The position numbers and the translations under genes were made by a program. From the NCBI GenBank assembly GCA_900239685.1, contig OENT01000245.1:62001-126000 (forward strand): a stretch of 64,000 nt of DNA. Reading direction: 5' to 3'. Source of the stretch: Rotaria macrura (taxonomy: Eukaryota; Rotifera; Eurotatoria; Philodinida; Philodinidae). Numbering within the stretch: position 1 is the stretch's first letter; each line of letters starts with the position of its first letter. The notes beneath the pieces are model-generated. The model saw only the letters and a list, made by a program, of their open reading frames with translations. It ran no database searches and was not told where the DNA came from. Shown here piece after piece: positions 38,814 through 52,585 of the stretch.

Positions 38814-39786
38814 CTGAACTCGTACAAGTTTATACGATTTATATAGTGTCGACTTGAGAATAAGAAAACATTTGAAGAACTTCCTTATTTTGCATGATTG
38901 ATTTAAATTCGAACACGAGATTAGTCAACCCTAATCTCTTTCAATTGATAGCATGACATGTAAAATGTTCTTTTGATAAGTTTCTTTTAATTACTTTTTT
39001 TCAGTCCAACTGATTGTGTTAAATGGAACGATCGTTTCGATTGTAACAAAAAATTGTTACTTATAAATCGAAATTTCGATAAAAGATACGACATCTGAAA
39101 AAGAACATACATTTATTCCCAGCTAATAGTTTTCTTTAATATTTTGACTTATTTCTTTTTAATTTCAATATTTTATTTCTAGAAAACGTATATATATATA
39201 TATATATATTATCGTGCACGAGCCGCAAAAAAAAAAATACCAAGATGCATAATAAATAAATTAAATAAATAAATAAAGGCACATGGGGTACACACAAACA
39301 TACACAAAGAAATGTGTTTGGTCGAGTGGGTAGAACATATAAATTAAGAAAATGGAAAAAATCTTTTCTTTTCGATTTCGAATTTCGAATTACAAATACT
39401 GTTTGTTAGCACATTCGCTTTCTACAACGTCGAGATTATTTTTATGGAACATCGCATATAAAATATTTGTTTGACTTAGTGTTAGATGAATAAAAATACG
39501 AAGAAGAAAAAAACGTCCCCCGAAAAAAAAACGAATATTTGTTGTATGTGCGTTGAGCAAGCTACACACATAAGTAAACAAACAAGCAAAACAAAAAGCT
39601 CAGTGTGTCTAGTATATGAGATTGAAATTAAAAAAAAGAAGAAGAAAGCATTCTATAATAAAATGATGAATTGACAAGACAATAAAGAATAAAAATAAAA
39701 ATAACATATCATTGACTTTAATATTGTTTGTTTTTTTTAGAGAAAAGAGAGAAAAAGAATTTGGACATTTGATGATTAAGATCATT
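38814..39786. other. Spacer with simple repeats, no gene seen
   Basis: Contains a TA run (39189-39209), AAAT units near 39250-39276 and A-rich tracts. Part is the Munc18 3' UTR. Confidence 0.5.
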
Positions 39787-42700
39787 CTATTGCTCATCCT
39801 CTTGTCGTGGTTTCATTTCGAGATTGCGAAGAAATTGTTTCGGAGTTATTATTTGATCACCGCCTATGGCAAAAAACGATTAAGAATAGTTATTTTATGT
39901 GTATTGAACACTAATGTATTTTTTAACATACCAATTAAAACTTCCCATTTCTTTAAATTACTTTGAGTTACTTCATAGGCACAACGAAGTTCATTAAAAG
40001 CAACACCACCAAGTATAAATACAATTAGACGAGGGCCAGAACGGACGGCACCACGACGAGTTTGCGTCCAACCACCATAATCTCGAGAACTGAAACATTC
40101 GAAATAAATCCATCGATACTGCCATTCTAATCGTTACACATTTTTTTTACAAATATTCAATATGAGATTATTTTTTTTTTGTTTTTACTACTGCCAAGTG
40201 CTTAAACAACACATTGCATGTGTTTTTAATTATTCGACATAATTCGTTTTATTATCTTAATCTTTAGTAATTATTGAGTCACGCAAGTTGTCTTTATATC
40301 AAAACATCATTTCAAATAAATGTAATACTTTTGAAGTAATGAAAATGAAAATTATTGTAATCTGATTTGTCAGTTTTGTGTCATATTTTATTAGTTTTTT
40401 TTTTCATGTCTTTCTTCAATGATTTCCTTATAAGGTTAATACCTCTGAACAGGATATGACGCTGTTGGATTTCTTTGCCCTCCTATAGATGGGAATTGTC
40501 TTGAATCAAGTTTTTCGTCGATGAGATCCTTGAAAAGAAATATTTTAAATATAGAAAAACTCGTTATGAAATATTTTCTTTTCGGAAATGTTTTACCTCC
40601 ATGATGTCTTTTATATAGGGTGTCCATCTTGAAGTTTTGTAGAGTACTTCTGAACGTTCCTTTCTTGATTGAGGAATGTTTTTACGTCGTCCGCCCTAAA
40701 ACATCGACATGAATATGTAACAAATTATTATTATCATCAATAACCAATCACAATATCTTTTATAATCATGCAAGTTAACTCGGCTAGGTTTCAAATTCTC
40801 TCTGATATATAACTGATGTGGACATATAGATATACAAATAATAAATATAAGTAAAAGAAAACATAGAAGCCCATCAATAGAAGAAGAACAAAATTCAAAA
40901 TCATATAAGAAATATATTTTCTGAGATAGAATAAAATGATATCCACTCATGCTTATGGGAAATAAAAACCAAAGCAAGAAATCACCGCTGACGATTTTAT
41001 AAATAATTCCGAAGCCACGTGCAAAGCAGTTGCTCTGCCTAAATCCGGTGAGACTCCACTCTCACGCTGAATAGTTTATTAGTAAAATAAAAGAAGAAAA
41101 AAAATGAATCGAAATTAATTACGTACACGACTTTGATCTTGAATTATTTGTAGATTAAGATATTGCATATTTGTTATGATGTTTTTCTTTTCCGTTGGAA
41201 TCAGTGCATGACTTAATAATTTATTTAAATTTTCTTCTGTAATACCTAATCAGAAACAAAAAATAAACATTAAATTTCAATATTATTTCTCAGTGAAAAA
41301 CAATCTCTATTATTCAATTCAATGCTCGATAAATCGATTATATTTAGAAATGGTATAAAAATGAAAATTAGCAAAAATCATGAAATTCTTTTCTCATTTG
41401 TTCTCCTAATAACATTTCGGTACCGTATGCCTCAGGTGTTGTATAGCAATAAGCTGAAAAATAACTTTATCAAAACATTTTCTGTGACTTTTCTTGTATT
41501 TCAATTCAACTTACCATTTTTATGCAAAATATATAACATGATGATACGTAATTTATCGTCGACAGCAATGGCAGTGTCAAGTAATAATGGTACTATATTA
41601 CGCATATGATCTTTGATTCGTTCACCGTCAGAATCAATACCCATTGCTAAATTCTGAAAACAAATAATAAACGATAAAATATTTGGGTATTCGTATATTG
41701 ATATGTCACTAAGACATGAACCTAAATGAATGTTGAAGAGAACGGATAGTTCTAATCTACACGAAATGAAGTGATGAAATTCTGTCGATTCAGAAGAGAT
41801 TATTGTCTTAGTTTTGTTCTTCATTTGAAAGTCATACTGTTCAGGATTTAAGAACAATAGTATTTAATGTTCTTGTTCAAAAACAAAAATTTTTAATTCT
41901 TTAAAAATGAAATACACCAATTTTCAGATTATGGAATTAATAAAAGATCAAATTTTTTAACTGTAATTAAGCTAATTTTGTACTTTTTGCAAAAGATATA
42001 TTATTCGCTTAGAAAATATTACTATGAAAAACAAACCAATTAGAAATATTAAGTTTTTCGTAAAAATGAATTTCTCATGTTAACCCTGGTTAAGAAAATG
42101 GTTATGCTAAGAAAAGTTGCTTTCTTTCTGTATTACTCTGCTCCAATCAGAACAAATGCCATACAGCATCATTCATATTATTTTCTTGTCTAATATTTCA
42201 AAGCTTTCCAATTTTTATAAGCCACATATCATATGTGAAAGTATGAATTCACAATAGAAATTATGACATTCAAGATTTGATAGGTTTTCTTTTCATATTG
42301 ATAACTTTCAATTACCTGTTCAACGGTACATAATTTTTCTCCTGATTCTTTATTATATGCATTCATACATTGTTCAGCAATATTGAAATGAATAGCATAT
42401 GCATTTAATTCCTTTTGATATTGTGGCATTTTTTTGATCATCAATCTATTTCAAAGAAGAAAATCATAGTTCAATAAGATAATCATCAAATAAATAATTC
42501 AATAATAATACATACGAAAGATCTTTCATTGTTGTACGTTCACCACGTTCCGTATCTTTAATTCGTTTTTGTGTAGCGAAATCTTTAATTTTCTTCGTGA
42601 TACTCCTTAAAAGAAAATCATACAAAAATAAATTATGATAAACATCAACATTGAAACGTACTGTGTAACAATAGCAATATGTTGATGGCGAAGTTCAGTC

Positions 42701-45411
42701 CAAAGTTCATCTGTTTCATCTAATAAAACTTGTTGTTTTTGTCCTTGATTAGTTTTCGGATCAGCACCAGGTGTTTGAATTTCATACCTAAACAGAGTAA
42801 AGAATATGAATCAAGTTTTTCTCATCCTACTTTAATAAGTGTTGAAACTGAAAATGACTACATACTCGAAAACATCATTCTCTATTTTTAATAAATCATG
42901 TACCATTGCTTGGAATGTTAATTCATGAAGTAATGGTGAAACAGCATCAAAACCACGATCAAGCAGGAGTAAAACAGATTTCGCTTTGTCAACACCCTAC
43001 AAAGAAAGACATGAGTTTTCTAGTTGTGAAATCAAACTTTTTATTGATTACGTACTTCGCCCATTGTTGCATCGTCAGCTTTATATTGATTAAGTTTTTG
43101 TTGAACAGCTTGAGCGAATTCAACCAATTTTTCATTATCTCTATAAAATCATAAAACAGATATGTGTAAAACACTTTTGAGGTCAAAAGAGAATTTTTAC
43201 TGACGCTCGATAGCGTATTGTTGGATATTCGCCAATTGTTGCACATAACGTAGCTATTTGTTCAGCAATAACTTCAAGATGTGCAGTTCTTTGTGGAACT
43301 GGCGTTGGATTGTAAGTAATATAAAATGTATCTGGTGAATCGAGTGTAAATACCTGTTTAAGAAATAGTGTTAAAAAAGAAACTATTAATAAAAAAAAAA
43401 GAATTCTTTCTTACCTGCCGTTCATATGGCAGAAATGCAATATTTACTTCTCGTAATGTTTTAATATATTTTGCACATTTTGATTGAGTTATTCTTGAGA
43501 ATAATTCAGAATTACATGCTAGAGAAATAAAATATTAAAAAACTTTACTCATGGGAAATAAATCGATAGGTGAAGTTTTAATCGAATATTCTCGAGAGAT
43601 TCTGATAAGAGCCTTCAACAAAAACAAGATGTTAATACTATTTCCGATGAAACTACGGTTCTTATTATTTTAACATGAAATATTAAATAAGACAAATACT
43701 TTTTATTTTTGCATACAAAGAAACGATTTTATTTCAATTAATCAATGTATCTAACAAAAATGTTTTCCAATATATATTTTTTCGTGAATATTTCTTATTT
43801 TAAACCATAGAGAATACAAATTGTCAAACGATTACCTATGTTTTCAATTCTATTAAGATAAACTAAAACATGTCACTCTTTTTTTTTTATTGTAGATAAC
43901 GTTCAATATTTTTTATGACATTGCTAGTAACATGTTATTGCAGTTGATTGATTTATTAACTCATATTTGGCTTTCAATAGTGTACTTGAAACTGTCGATA
44001 TATTATAGATTTAATATAGGACCTGAAGCTGTTACTTGATTAATCGATATTTACATATTGATATGTTATTTACTAATTTATATCTACTCTATTTCAAAAT
44101 TTTAATATCCTGTTAAAGATACGCAGTATTTTGTAACGAACCAAAAAATGCATACGATCAATTTTAGACTGTTTATACGTCTTCTTTGAACTATCGGAAG
44201 ATGAGGTTATTATTAGAACTCTCATATAGATGGAGGAATCGCTCTTGAATGCCATAAGTTTATTATTTAGCATATATGTCTACTTCCGTATTGAAACAAG
44301 TTATATTGTTCTACTTTGTTAATAGCAAAAAAATAGAATTTTCATGTCGGATCTAATTTCACGCTTCATAAAAACGGGTTTATCTCACGTCTTGATTTCA
44401 CGAGTTCAATGTAAATGAATAATACTTTTTCTTTTGAATAGAAAATGATGATTAATTACACTAATAAATATTCAAATGCTTTATTTGTCTCACTATCAAT
44501 GATGAATCATTTGAACAAGAGCAAAATCACATATATGCCTTGATTTCTTTAAGATGCGAATGTAACAAAAGAAACTTGTTATTTTAGTTCCAAGAATTTG
44601 TCAAACGAAGAATTCTACACTTCGTGGACATATTAGGAATAATCAGATGAAAAAGAAAACAACTCAAGCATGCGTTGATGTGTAGTTCACAGATAAAGCA
44701 CAGATTTGATCAATGCCGAAAAGCATCATCAATTCTTTCTTTGTGTCAAGATTTTAATGAAAAACAAATTATTTGAATATTAATTTTATTGTTCATTGTC
44801 AAAACTTTCAGAATTCTCTGATTGATACGATCTAAAATTTCTTCTCTCGTTAGAAAATTGTTCTCTTCAGTAAATTTTATTATTCGTAAATCTTACCTTC
44901 TGTAAAAAACACATGTGCAGCTTTATATTTCGGAACTAATGCATGACTCTTGTCAAAATCGCCAATAAGTTCATTAATTGACTAAATGAAATAGTAAATT
45001 TGAAATAAACAAGAGAAAATCTTGTTGAAAAATACTTTTTCAGTTGGTTGAATAAAATAGACTGCTTCCAACATACCAAGAGGCTCACGTCTTTTCATAA
45101 TATCTTCAACAACTACAATGAGATTTTTAATTATATTAATCGATTCGAAAACTTTCGTTTCTACTTGTTATTCCTTCAGACATGATATCATGCATTTTAC
45201 ATGAGGCCGATATGATTCTTGTTGCTAACCTATCCATAACTAAGACTTTCCAATCGTTTTTTTCCTTTTGTCTAACCGATTCACATCGTAGCATTTCAGC
45301 AATTAATTCTAAACAAGTTTTTTTTTTCATTGTTACTCATTTCTTAAGCAAAAGAATATAGTTTATCTTACTTGCTCCAACTAGTTTTTGTAAATTGGAC
45401 GTGTTCATCAT
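39787..45411 (-). CDS. STXBP1: Munc18 / syntaxin-binding protein 1 (unc-18, ROP)
   Basis: Sec1/Munc18 protein that clasps syntaxin and templates SNARE assembly for synaptic vesicle fusion. Seventeen minus-strand exons: 45411-45372, 45308-45165, 45112-45036, 44981-44897, 43518-43415, 43353-43205, 43140-43056, 42996-42866, 42787-42662, 42605-42516, 42445-42316, 41653-41515, 41245-41127, 40695-40597, 40528-40443, 40089-39932, 39863-39787; 612 aa (vertebrate Munc18-1 594-603). Landmarks in order: [58 protein letters not shown] [112 protein letters not shown] and KWEVLIGG. Neuronal Munc18 is favoured over Munc18c by overall match. Start is the first of two tandem ATGs. Confidence 0.95.
40986..41066 (-). 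other. Candidate in-frame cassette exon in Munc18
   Basis: Inside the 431-nt intron between exons 13 and 14, the minus strand has a strong acceptor (branch-like ACTAATAAAC, then TATTCAG) followed by 81 nt (27 codons, no stop, [18 protein letters not shown]...). A GTGATT donor closes it. Both flanking junctions are phase 0, so inclusion would insert 27 residues after residue 473, in the variable loop near SRxxRRK. Confidence 0.45.
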
Positions 45412-45898
45412 GTTTGGTGATTGTCGATTAAAAAAGATACAAATTATAAATGTTAAAAAAAGAAAGAAAACAAGGAATGAAATGAATATCGATCTAAAAG
45501 GAAAATAAAGATGACGTCAAGTTGTCATGAATTATATTATTTGTTCAATTAAATCTGAGTGAACTAAATCAATTCCAGTCGACCAATGATATTATTGAGG
45601 CTGAAACAATATCTGTATGATGTTTAATCTAATTTATAAATGCATTTTTCTCGAAATAATATTGTTCCTATTGGCAAATTTCAAACGCCAATAATAAAAA
45701 AGGAAATGATTCGTTCGTTCGATTATCCTCCATGGATATTTTCATGTTTACATCGCATTTTATAAGTACGTTGCCGAGAGAGAGAATTACGAAATCGTTA
45801 GTTTTTTTCTTCTTTCGCATGAGTCACTAAAAGAAAAAGAGAAGAAAAAGAAACTGATTTTTTTTTCTTGCCCTTTCCTGTTCTACTTTTTTTCGTAG
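45412..45898. promoter_or_regulatory. Head-to-head promoter region of Munc18 and AKAP1
   Basis: 487 nt between the two divergent start codons. The AKAP1 side ends in a pyrimidine-rich acceptor, so part of this gap may be intron or outron. No coding sequence. Confidence 0.5.
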
Positions 45899-48800
45899 AT
45901 GAAGAATCAAAATTCGATTTCAAAACCTACTGTTATCATTAAACCACCTCCATCTGTATCAGCAATACCTTCGTCAAAGAAAGAAAAACTAACAATGGAT
46001 CAAAAACTGGAATCTGAAAATTATCAACAACAATTTCACGACGATACAATACAACAAATGAACGACTTTTCATTAAATACTAACGATACTCCAACATCAA
46101 CTGAAGCTCCTTCGACACCGCTTACTGATAAGGTAAGAAGCGAAAACAAACGACTGCTTCGAATAGTTATCTCAAATCACATCGTGTACAGCATCCACTT
46201 TTATCCCTGATTGAAATGATAAAATGAAGGCCTAGGAAAAGAATAAAGTCAAGAAAATAACTGGCAATCAATGGACTTCTTTCATTTCCTTCCATTAAGA
46301 ACATACGAAAAGAATCGATAGGAAAAATTTGATTGTTTACATTTTTTGTTGTCTATCTATTCAATGAAATGTTAATACATCAAAATAGAATCGACCGCCG
46401 TGATTACAATTCATGAGAGATTACATCTGTTATATCGAATCGAGAATTGAATTTCTTTTGATGAGCATCAGTTTTGTCTGATTGCCGATGAATTCTTAAG
46501 ATGATAGAAAAATGTTTGATAACAACGGAATTAATGTTAAGTAATTGAATTAAATCTAGTAAGAGTTTTTATTAGCTAATCGAATTTTCCTCTCTGATGC
46601 ATTCCTGCGGGGGATCTTTAATGAAAAATCCTGCATAAGTCCTAGTGAACTCGTCGAACATCTAATAACAGGTCATTATGGCGACTAGATGTTCAAAAAT
46701 CTGCGGGAGACGAACAATGAAAATGTTGGATATCGCATTGATTGATTCGTTGTCGTCTCAGACTTGAAGCATGGGTTCAAAGTTCACAATGAAATTTCGA
46801 CATTTTATCATAAGTGTCTTTCCGCAGATTGAATAGAACTTTTTCTTTTAATGATTTTTGTGCAATAATTAGCATACTCTATACACGATAAAAGATCTGA
46901 TACTTCTACTATAGTGGTTAAATTACCATTAGTTTTTTTTTCTTTATCAATAGCTCGTAGAAGGGGAAAACATTTACATACATAAGTATGACAAACAACA
47001 AACATGAATTGTTTTGTTTAACAATATGAATGAAAGTTCGAAAAGTATGAATTGATCCCTGAAGGAACAACAGTATGAAACAATACATGACTTTCCATTT
47101 GATCAATTAGAGTTAGCTATTTATACCGACTCGATCGATAGAAAGTTTCAGCTTTCAAGCCCGACGGGCTGGCTATAAATATGGCGACTTAGAATCTGTT
47201 TTTTTTGAATAAGTGATGCTAGATATCTTTTCTTTTTTGAATCATTCGATACAGTTACACTCTAAGTATCAATTTATCGATTATTAAAATTACTATTTTC
47301 ATTTGAACATCATGATTGACATTTTTATTACTCATGAAATTTTTCGACTATTTATGAACTATATTACACTTGCCGTCGTTTGAATACAATAATTTAAAAA
47401 CCTATGTCCATAACTATTATAAAAATGTATAGATCTTGTGTGATTCTTATTTAAAGAAACTGAAGAACTACTGAATGTGTTGGGTTGTCTTTAATACATT
47501 GCAAATATTTTTGATGCAGAGCGAAATAGAAACTACTTTGATCTTTTATTTTTTGTACATTAATTTTATGGATCGTTTATTTTTCTCTCTTATGTGAGAT
47601 TGAGATGAAAATTAAATCTTACATAAAAGAAAACTAAGTACGAATTTAATGCGCAACGTCATCAATCATTGAAATTGCATCATTAAGTAAAAACAATACG
47701 AATTTATTCTTAAATAAAATCATTCATATCGATCAATCAAGTTCAATAGATTACAAAAAATAACCATGCATTAAATCGATATATTTCGATGATAAAAATA
47801 TATTTGAGTAGAAAATAATAGGATTGTCATTATTTGCTTTGTTCAATAATGATTGATCAAAAGAAGAAGAAGAAGAATATGTATAACTTGCGACTACAAT
47901 GTTCATTAGATGCATTCTATAATGATAAACATGTCAATGATTTTCTTTAGAAGAAGAAAAAACCAAGATATTTAAAAATTTCATTGATGTTCTACCTATC
48001 GTCAAATCTTATCTTGATTGATCAAGATGATAAAAATATATAAATATTTTAACTGAGTGAGAATTTACATATGAGAATGTCAGTGCAGCTGACACTTATG
48101 AAGAAAGTATCCCAACTGTTGAAAAATTCTTGTCTCTATCTTTTAGCTATAAGTAGGTTACACTGAGACTAAGACAACTTAAAAAGGATTCGTCCCCATC
48201 GTCTATTAATCAAGCGTTATGACTAATTTACTGAATTTCTGGCCTATTTCGTAGATGCTCATCGGAAACTCAAATCACAAAATTTTTATTTGAAATTTCG
48301 CCAATGAATAACTCTAATGATTGTGAGATTACTCTGAAAATGTCAGCTAGCATCAATGCCTTTTCTCTAGATACTGAGTATTTACGTAAATTTGATTTTA
48401 GAGACAAGCCGACGAAAGGCGACTAGTTTTTAAAAATACAATTTCCCAAGAAAAAAAATCATTGGTTTTAGCTGAACTTTTCAGAGCAATCTTACCATCA
48501 TCAAAGTTCATCATTGGCGAACTTTCAGATTGACATCTTGTAATTTGAGTGTTCGGTGAACATCTACAAAATTGATCGGAAATTCAGTGCATTAGTCACA
48601 AGTCTTGATTAATACACGATGGACATAAATAATCATTGTAGAGTTTTCTTGGTCTCACTGAAACCTGCTTATAGCCCAAAGATGAATTCAAAAGACTTTT
48701 AAACGACAGGGCACTTTCCTCGTTAGATAGAAAAGCATCGTCTATGTTTTCTTTCGTATAGGAAGCCAAAGAACAAGAGGTTATTATCTATGAATTTCAT

Positions 48801-51362
48801 TTTCCTGTTGAACTATGTGGCCGTCTTATTGGTCGACAAGGTGTACACGTGGATTACATCCGACAAATGACACAAGTTGATTTAGTTGTACGTGATGATG
48901 CTGTTTCATTTGAAAAACAAGTTGTTGCTTTACATGGTTCGATCTGATTTGTTGCACATAGACATTCTCTTTGAAATAAAGATCGTATCTAATAGGTCGT
49001 CGTGTTGATGTTGAACAAGCAATTGAATTGATTGCAAAACGTTTTCCACCTGATCGTTATCCTCAAGTTGCTTTCAAGCCTATAAATAAGAAAATTGTTG
49101 TTCGACAACGTCCACCTGAACGTGTACCTGTTCCTCAATCAGTTGCTCAAGTACTGATTAACTATAAACGTATAGGAAAAATTTTTATCTTATTCTTCAT
49201 ACTTGTCTTTAGCTTTATTTACCTGATGGAATACCGACAGAAGTACTTGTGACAAGTGTTGTTTCATGTAATCATATATTTGTTCAACAAATTTTACATC
49301 CATCCTATGCTGAACTTGCCCGTCTTGACAATTCAATGTCAGTTTTCTATCATCATACTGAAATGACACCATTGTTGCCTCGACCTATTCAATGTAGAAA
49401 AGTTTTATCTATCTTTTGATTTGATCTATCTATATTCTATTGTCGTACTTCTGTTTTTCAGCCGGTGTCATCTGTGCAGCACCAACACAAGCTGGATGGT
49501 TTCGTGCCCTAATCACAGTATATAACAGTAATGATGACATGGCTATGATCAAATTTCTTGATTATGGAGGTTATCTCTATGTACATGCAAATTCTCTGCG
49601 TCTACTGAGGTAAAGATAGTTTCTTGTGATTTCTCTTTGTTGAACAAAAACTATTAAGAAAATTCATGATTTTCATCGTTTAGACAAGATTTTATGGTTA
49701 TTCCATTTCAAGGGGTCGAAGTTTATCTTGATAATGTTGTCCCAGCCGATAGTAAGTATTTTTTATACATAGATCAATATTGGAAGCATACATATTTTGT
49801 AAATCAATATCGTCGAAAAAATATATTTGGAAAGCATGACTCGTTGAACTGTTGAATAACATTTAGCGGAAAATTCTCACGTTCTATTGATGTTAATATA
49901 TTTTTGACATTTTCAGTAGTGAGGATCATTTTTCAAAAATCTTTTCATGATTTCTACATGTTCACAATACCAACACTAGATGAATGTTTTCATCGGATGA
50001 AAAATTTACATTAATACTTTTAACTGACGGTGTAGAACTAGAATATGTACATCGTAAAAAAAGACATGGAAAATTACGAAGTTCTTCTGTGAGACTCCCG
50101 AAATCTTTCTATTTCACAAAGGAAATTTTTGAAGATGGAAATTTTCTGTGAAGGAAGTTTCAGAATAAAAACATGCATGTAATTAAACTTGACAGTACTC
50201 AATAAACACAACGTTTCAGGATGTTGATGTCAATGAAATCAAGAAAAATACACTAAAATGTTTCGTATTTTTAACCCTTCCGTCGTTAAGATTCAAATGC
50301 ATCCTTTGCGTTGTTAACAACAATAAACGAAGTTTTACCATGGTGTAGAACTTCCATAGATGAAAGTTGTGCACATGTAGTTAATCTTAGTTAATGCACA
50401 GCTTTATCATTATATCGCATGAGATTACAATAAAACGCAGGTTGTGATACTGTGTTGCATGATGTTCTTTTGTCTCGAGTAAGAGAAAAGGGAATGACTT
50501 ACTTTCTACGTGTATTTTTCTTGCAAAGACTAGTTGTTTCGTCGTCTGATGATATAGTTGATCCCTTCAAATCAGAACATCGAAAACAAAAATCCATTGT
50601 ATGAATAACCAATATGTATAAATAGAAAAGAAAATGATGAATTTCATTCATTTCAATTGATTAATAAATGTTTTTCTCAACTAGAAAACGCTCAAAGCCA
50701 TCCGATCGATTAGTGTTCCCATCGGAAAAAAATCATAGTACGGTAATAAGTGAAACATTATCATTTACACCAACAATGTTTCGCTTGAAAGTATTCAATA
50801 ATAAAACTTGAAAGAATACATGAAAAGGCATGCTAGATATGCCGAAATCAATATCAACAGTCAGTACATTGATTCAAATATTTTCTTTTAATTCGAATAA
50901 TATCATGGAAAATCTCTTTCCCATACTCTTGTAACAATTTAAGCAAATCAAAAATGTATCTACTTTAGATCAAGAAGATTTCACACCAGAGGCTACTGAA
51001 CTAGTTAAAACAACTATACTTGGCTCTTGCTTTAAAGCAATGGTTACTGGATATCATTATGATAATACTCCATTTATTCAACTATCAAGACGATATGATT
51101 TTGTAACTATACAGAAGAAAAATTTTCTTTTATGTTACAAGTAATATTGTTGTTTTTCTCCGTTTAGCAACGTATCGTAAATATTGATATACAAAAAATG
51201 ATCAATAATCAGCAACAACCTCTAGTTTCTAATGAATCATCAACGACAGCAAATATTACGCCGATATCCAATTCGACTAATATTCAACCGATGAGCAATC
51301 AGTTACAACAATCCGTATCGGACGTATCAACATTATCATCGACAACCAATTCGGATGGTTGA
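45899..51362 (+). CDS. AKAP1: AKAP1-like KH-Tudor protein
   Basis: AKAP1 anchors PKA and mRNAs at the outer mitochondrial membrane. Exons: 45899-46132, 48762-48936, 48996-49150, 49213-49393, 49462-49609, 49684-49751, 50969-51102, 51168-51362; 429 aa. Residues 1-78 are polar (Lys/Pro/Ser then Gln/Asp/Asn), without the membrane anchor of vertebrate AKAP1. The KH domain (about 79-155) has FPVELCGRLIGRQGVHVDYIRQM with the GRQG loop. The Tudor domain (about 188-300) has LYLPDGIPTEVLVTSVV, HIFVQQ, VICAAPTQAGWFRA, IKFLDYGGY and LRLLRQDF. DFTPEATELV...GSCFKAMVTGY continues the AKAP1-specific SN-like tail. The C-terminus is Gln/Ser/Thr-rich. ATG lies directly after an acceptor (TTTTTTTCGTAG). Introns 1 (2629 nt) and 6 (1217 nt) are long. 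Exon 2 ends at a weak donor, GTTCGA. Confidence 0.88.
46133..48761 (+). other. AKAP1 intron 1, no gene seen inside
   Basis: 2629-nt intron, GTAAGA to TTTCGTATAG. Contains a small perfect hairpin AGCCC-GAC-GGGCT near 47158. No recognised coding or RNA gene. Confidence 0.6.
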
Positions 51363-51959
51363 ACGATACTGATCTGTATTATTGTTTCTTTTTGTGTTAT
51401 ATTCACCGGTTTTGTTCTCTTCTCTTTTCGAATAGAAAAAAGAAAACAATACGTGATTGTTGCGCGTGCTTTACTCTTTTCCTTTGGTTCTTCTTTCTGG
51501 TTCCTTTTTTTTCTTTTCGTTATTGATGACTTCCGTTTCTCTTCTTTTGTTTATTGCTCTTGTTAAATGAGGATGATGATTTTCACGTCCCTCGATTCTT
51601 TCATTGTTTTTGTCCATGAGATAAAACTACTTCATCTATAACTTCACATTGTTCGGTTTGTTTTGTTATATCGTAAAGTTGTGTGTCTTTGATTTCTTTT
51701 TTAAGCGTTTTTTTTTGTTTCGCTCAACAAGATTTTAAAAAAGAGAAGATGAAACGTTTACGACCAGTCACTATTCCCCTGAAAGATGATGTATGCAGTA
51801 AAAGCGGCGTCGATTAAACTTCAGAAGAGAATTGGATACTGACTTCGATTGTTCCACTGTGTCGGAATTCAATGTTGAAGGGTAATCAGTGTGATGTCGC
51901 AGTTTACAACGTACTATTTTGTGTAACAAATCAATCCACTTGCGGCAGAGAAATGAAAC
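51363..51959. other. AKAP1 3' UTR and spacer to palindrome
   Basis: T-rich in its first half, consistent with 3' UTR. No gene recognised. Confidence 0.45.
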
Positions 51960-52585
51960 GGCAGAACCGTATGAAGACAAGAATTGACTCACAGACATAG
52001 ATTTTCATCAGAACTATGTATTCCGATGCGCAATTTTACTCAGAATCTTTTTTTCATATTAAAAATTCGACATCTTGTAGAACGAACGTTATGTTTTCTT
52101 ATCTATGCGTATTGTATAGCATGTTTTACTTAGTGGCAAGCATGCTATATTGGGTAAAGAATAATTTCATCTAGCTTCAAATAAATTTATTTGAAAGAGC
52201 GACCATTTCGACACAAAATTGGACATGAACCGACTAAAAATAGTATACATGAGAGTAAAATTCGCAGAACAGGTGATATTTTCATCAACATACGTGCTCG
52301 GTATCTGATGGATATTTCTACTGTGGAATCGCTGAGAATTCAATCCTACGGTGAAAACTAACCTATACAATTCGATGTAGTTGTTCACTGGAAGAACGTT
52401 GGTGTGATGATTTGCTCTAAATTGCATTCACCGAAAATTTTCACTAGGAGAACACTGTAAAAAGTGGTGAGAACTGCCAATGACAAGCACGCACTTGCTT
52501 TTCTGTACGATTGAGAAACGGTTCTAGGATGGGATTTCGTTTTGAGCATGCGGTACAAATTTTCTCGGTTTCTGTATTATGATTG
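51960..52585 (+). repeat. Left arm of a large, nearly perfect inverted repeat
   Basis: Starts GGCAGAACCGTATGAAGAC and matches the reverse complement of 53074-53700 almost base for base, with only scattered substitutions. It contains an 86-codon frame on the minus strand (52427-52167) that is intact and differs from the copy in the right arm at one residue (His versus Arg at position 7). I do not recognise the protein. Confidence 0.9.
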
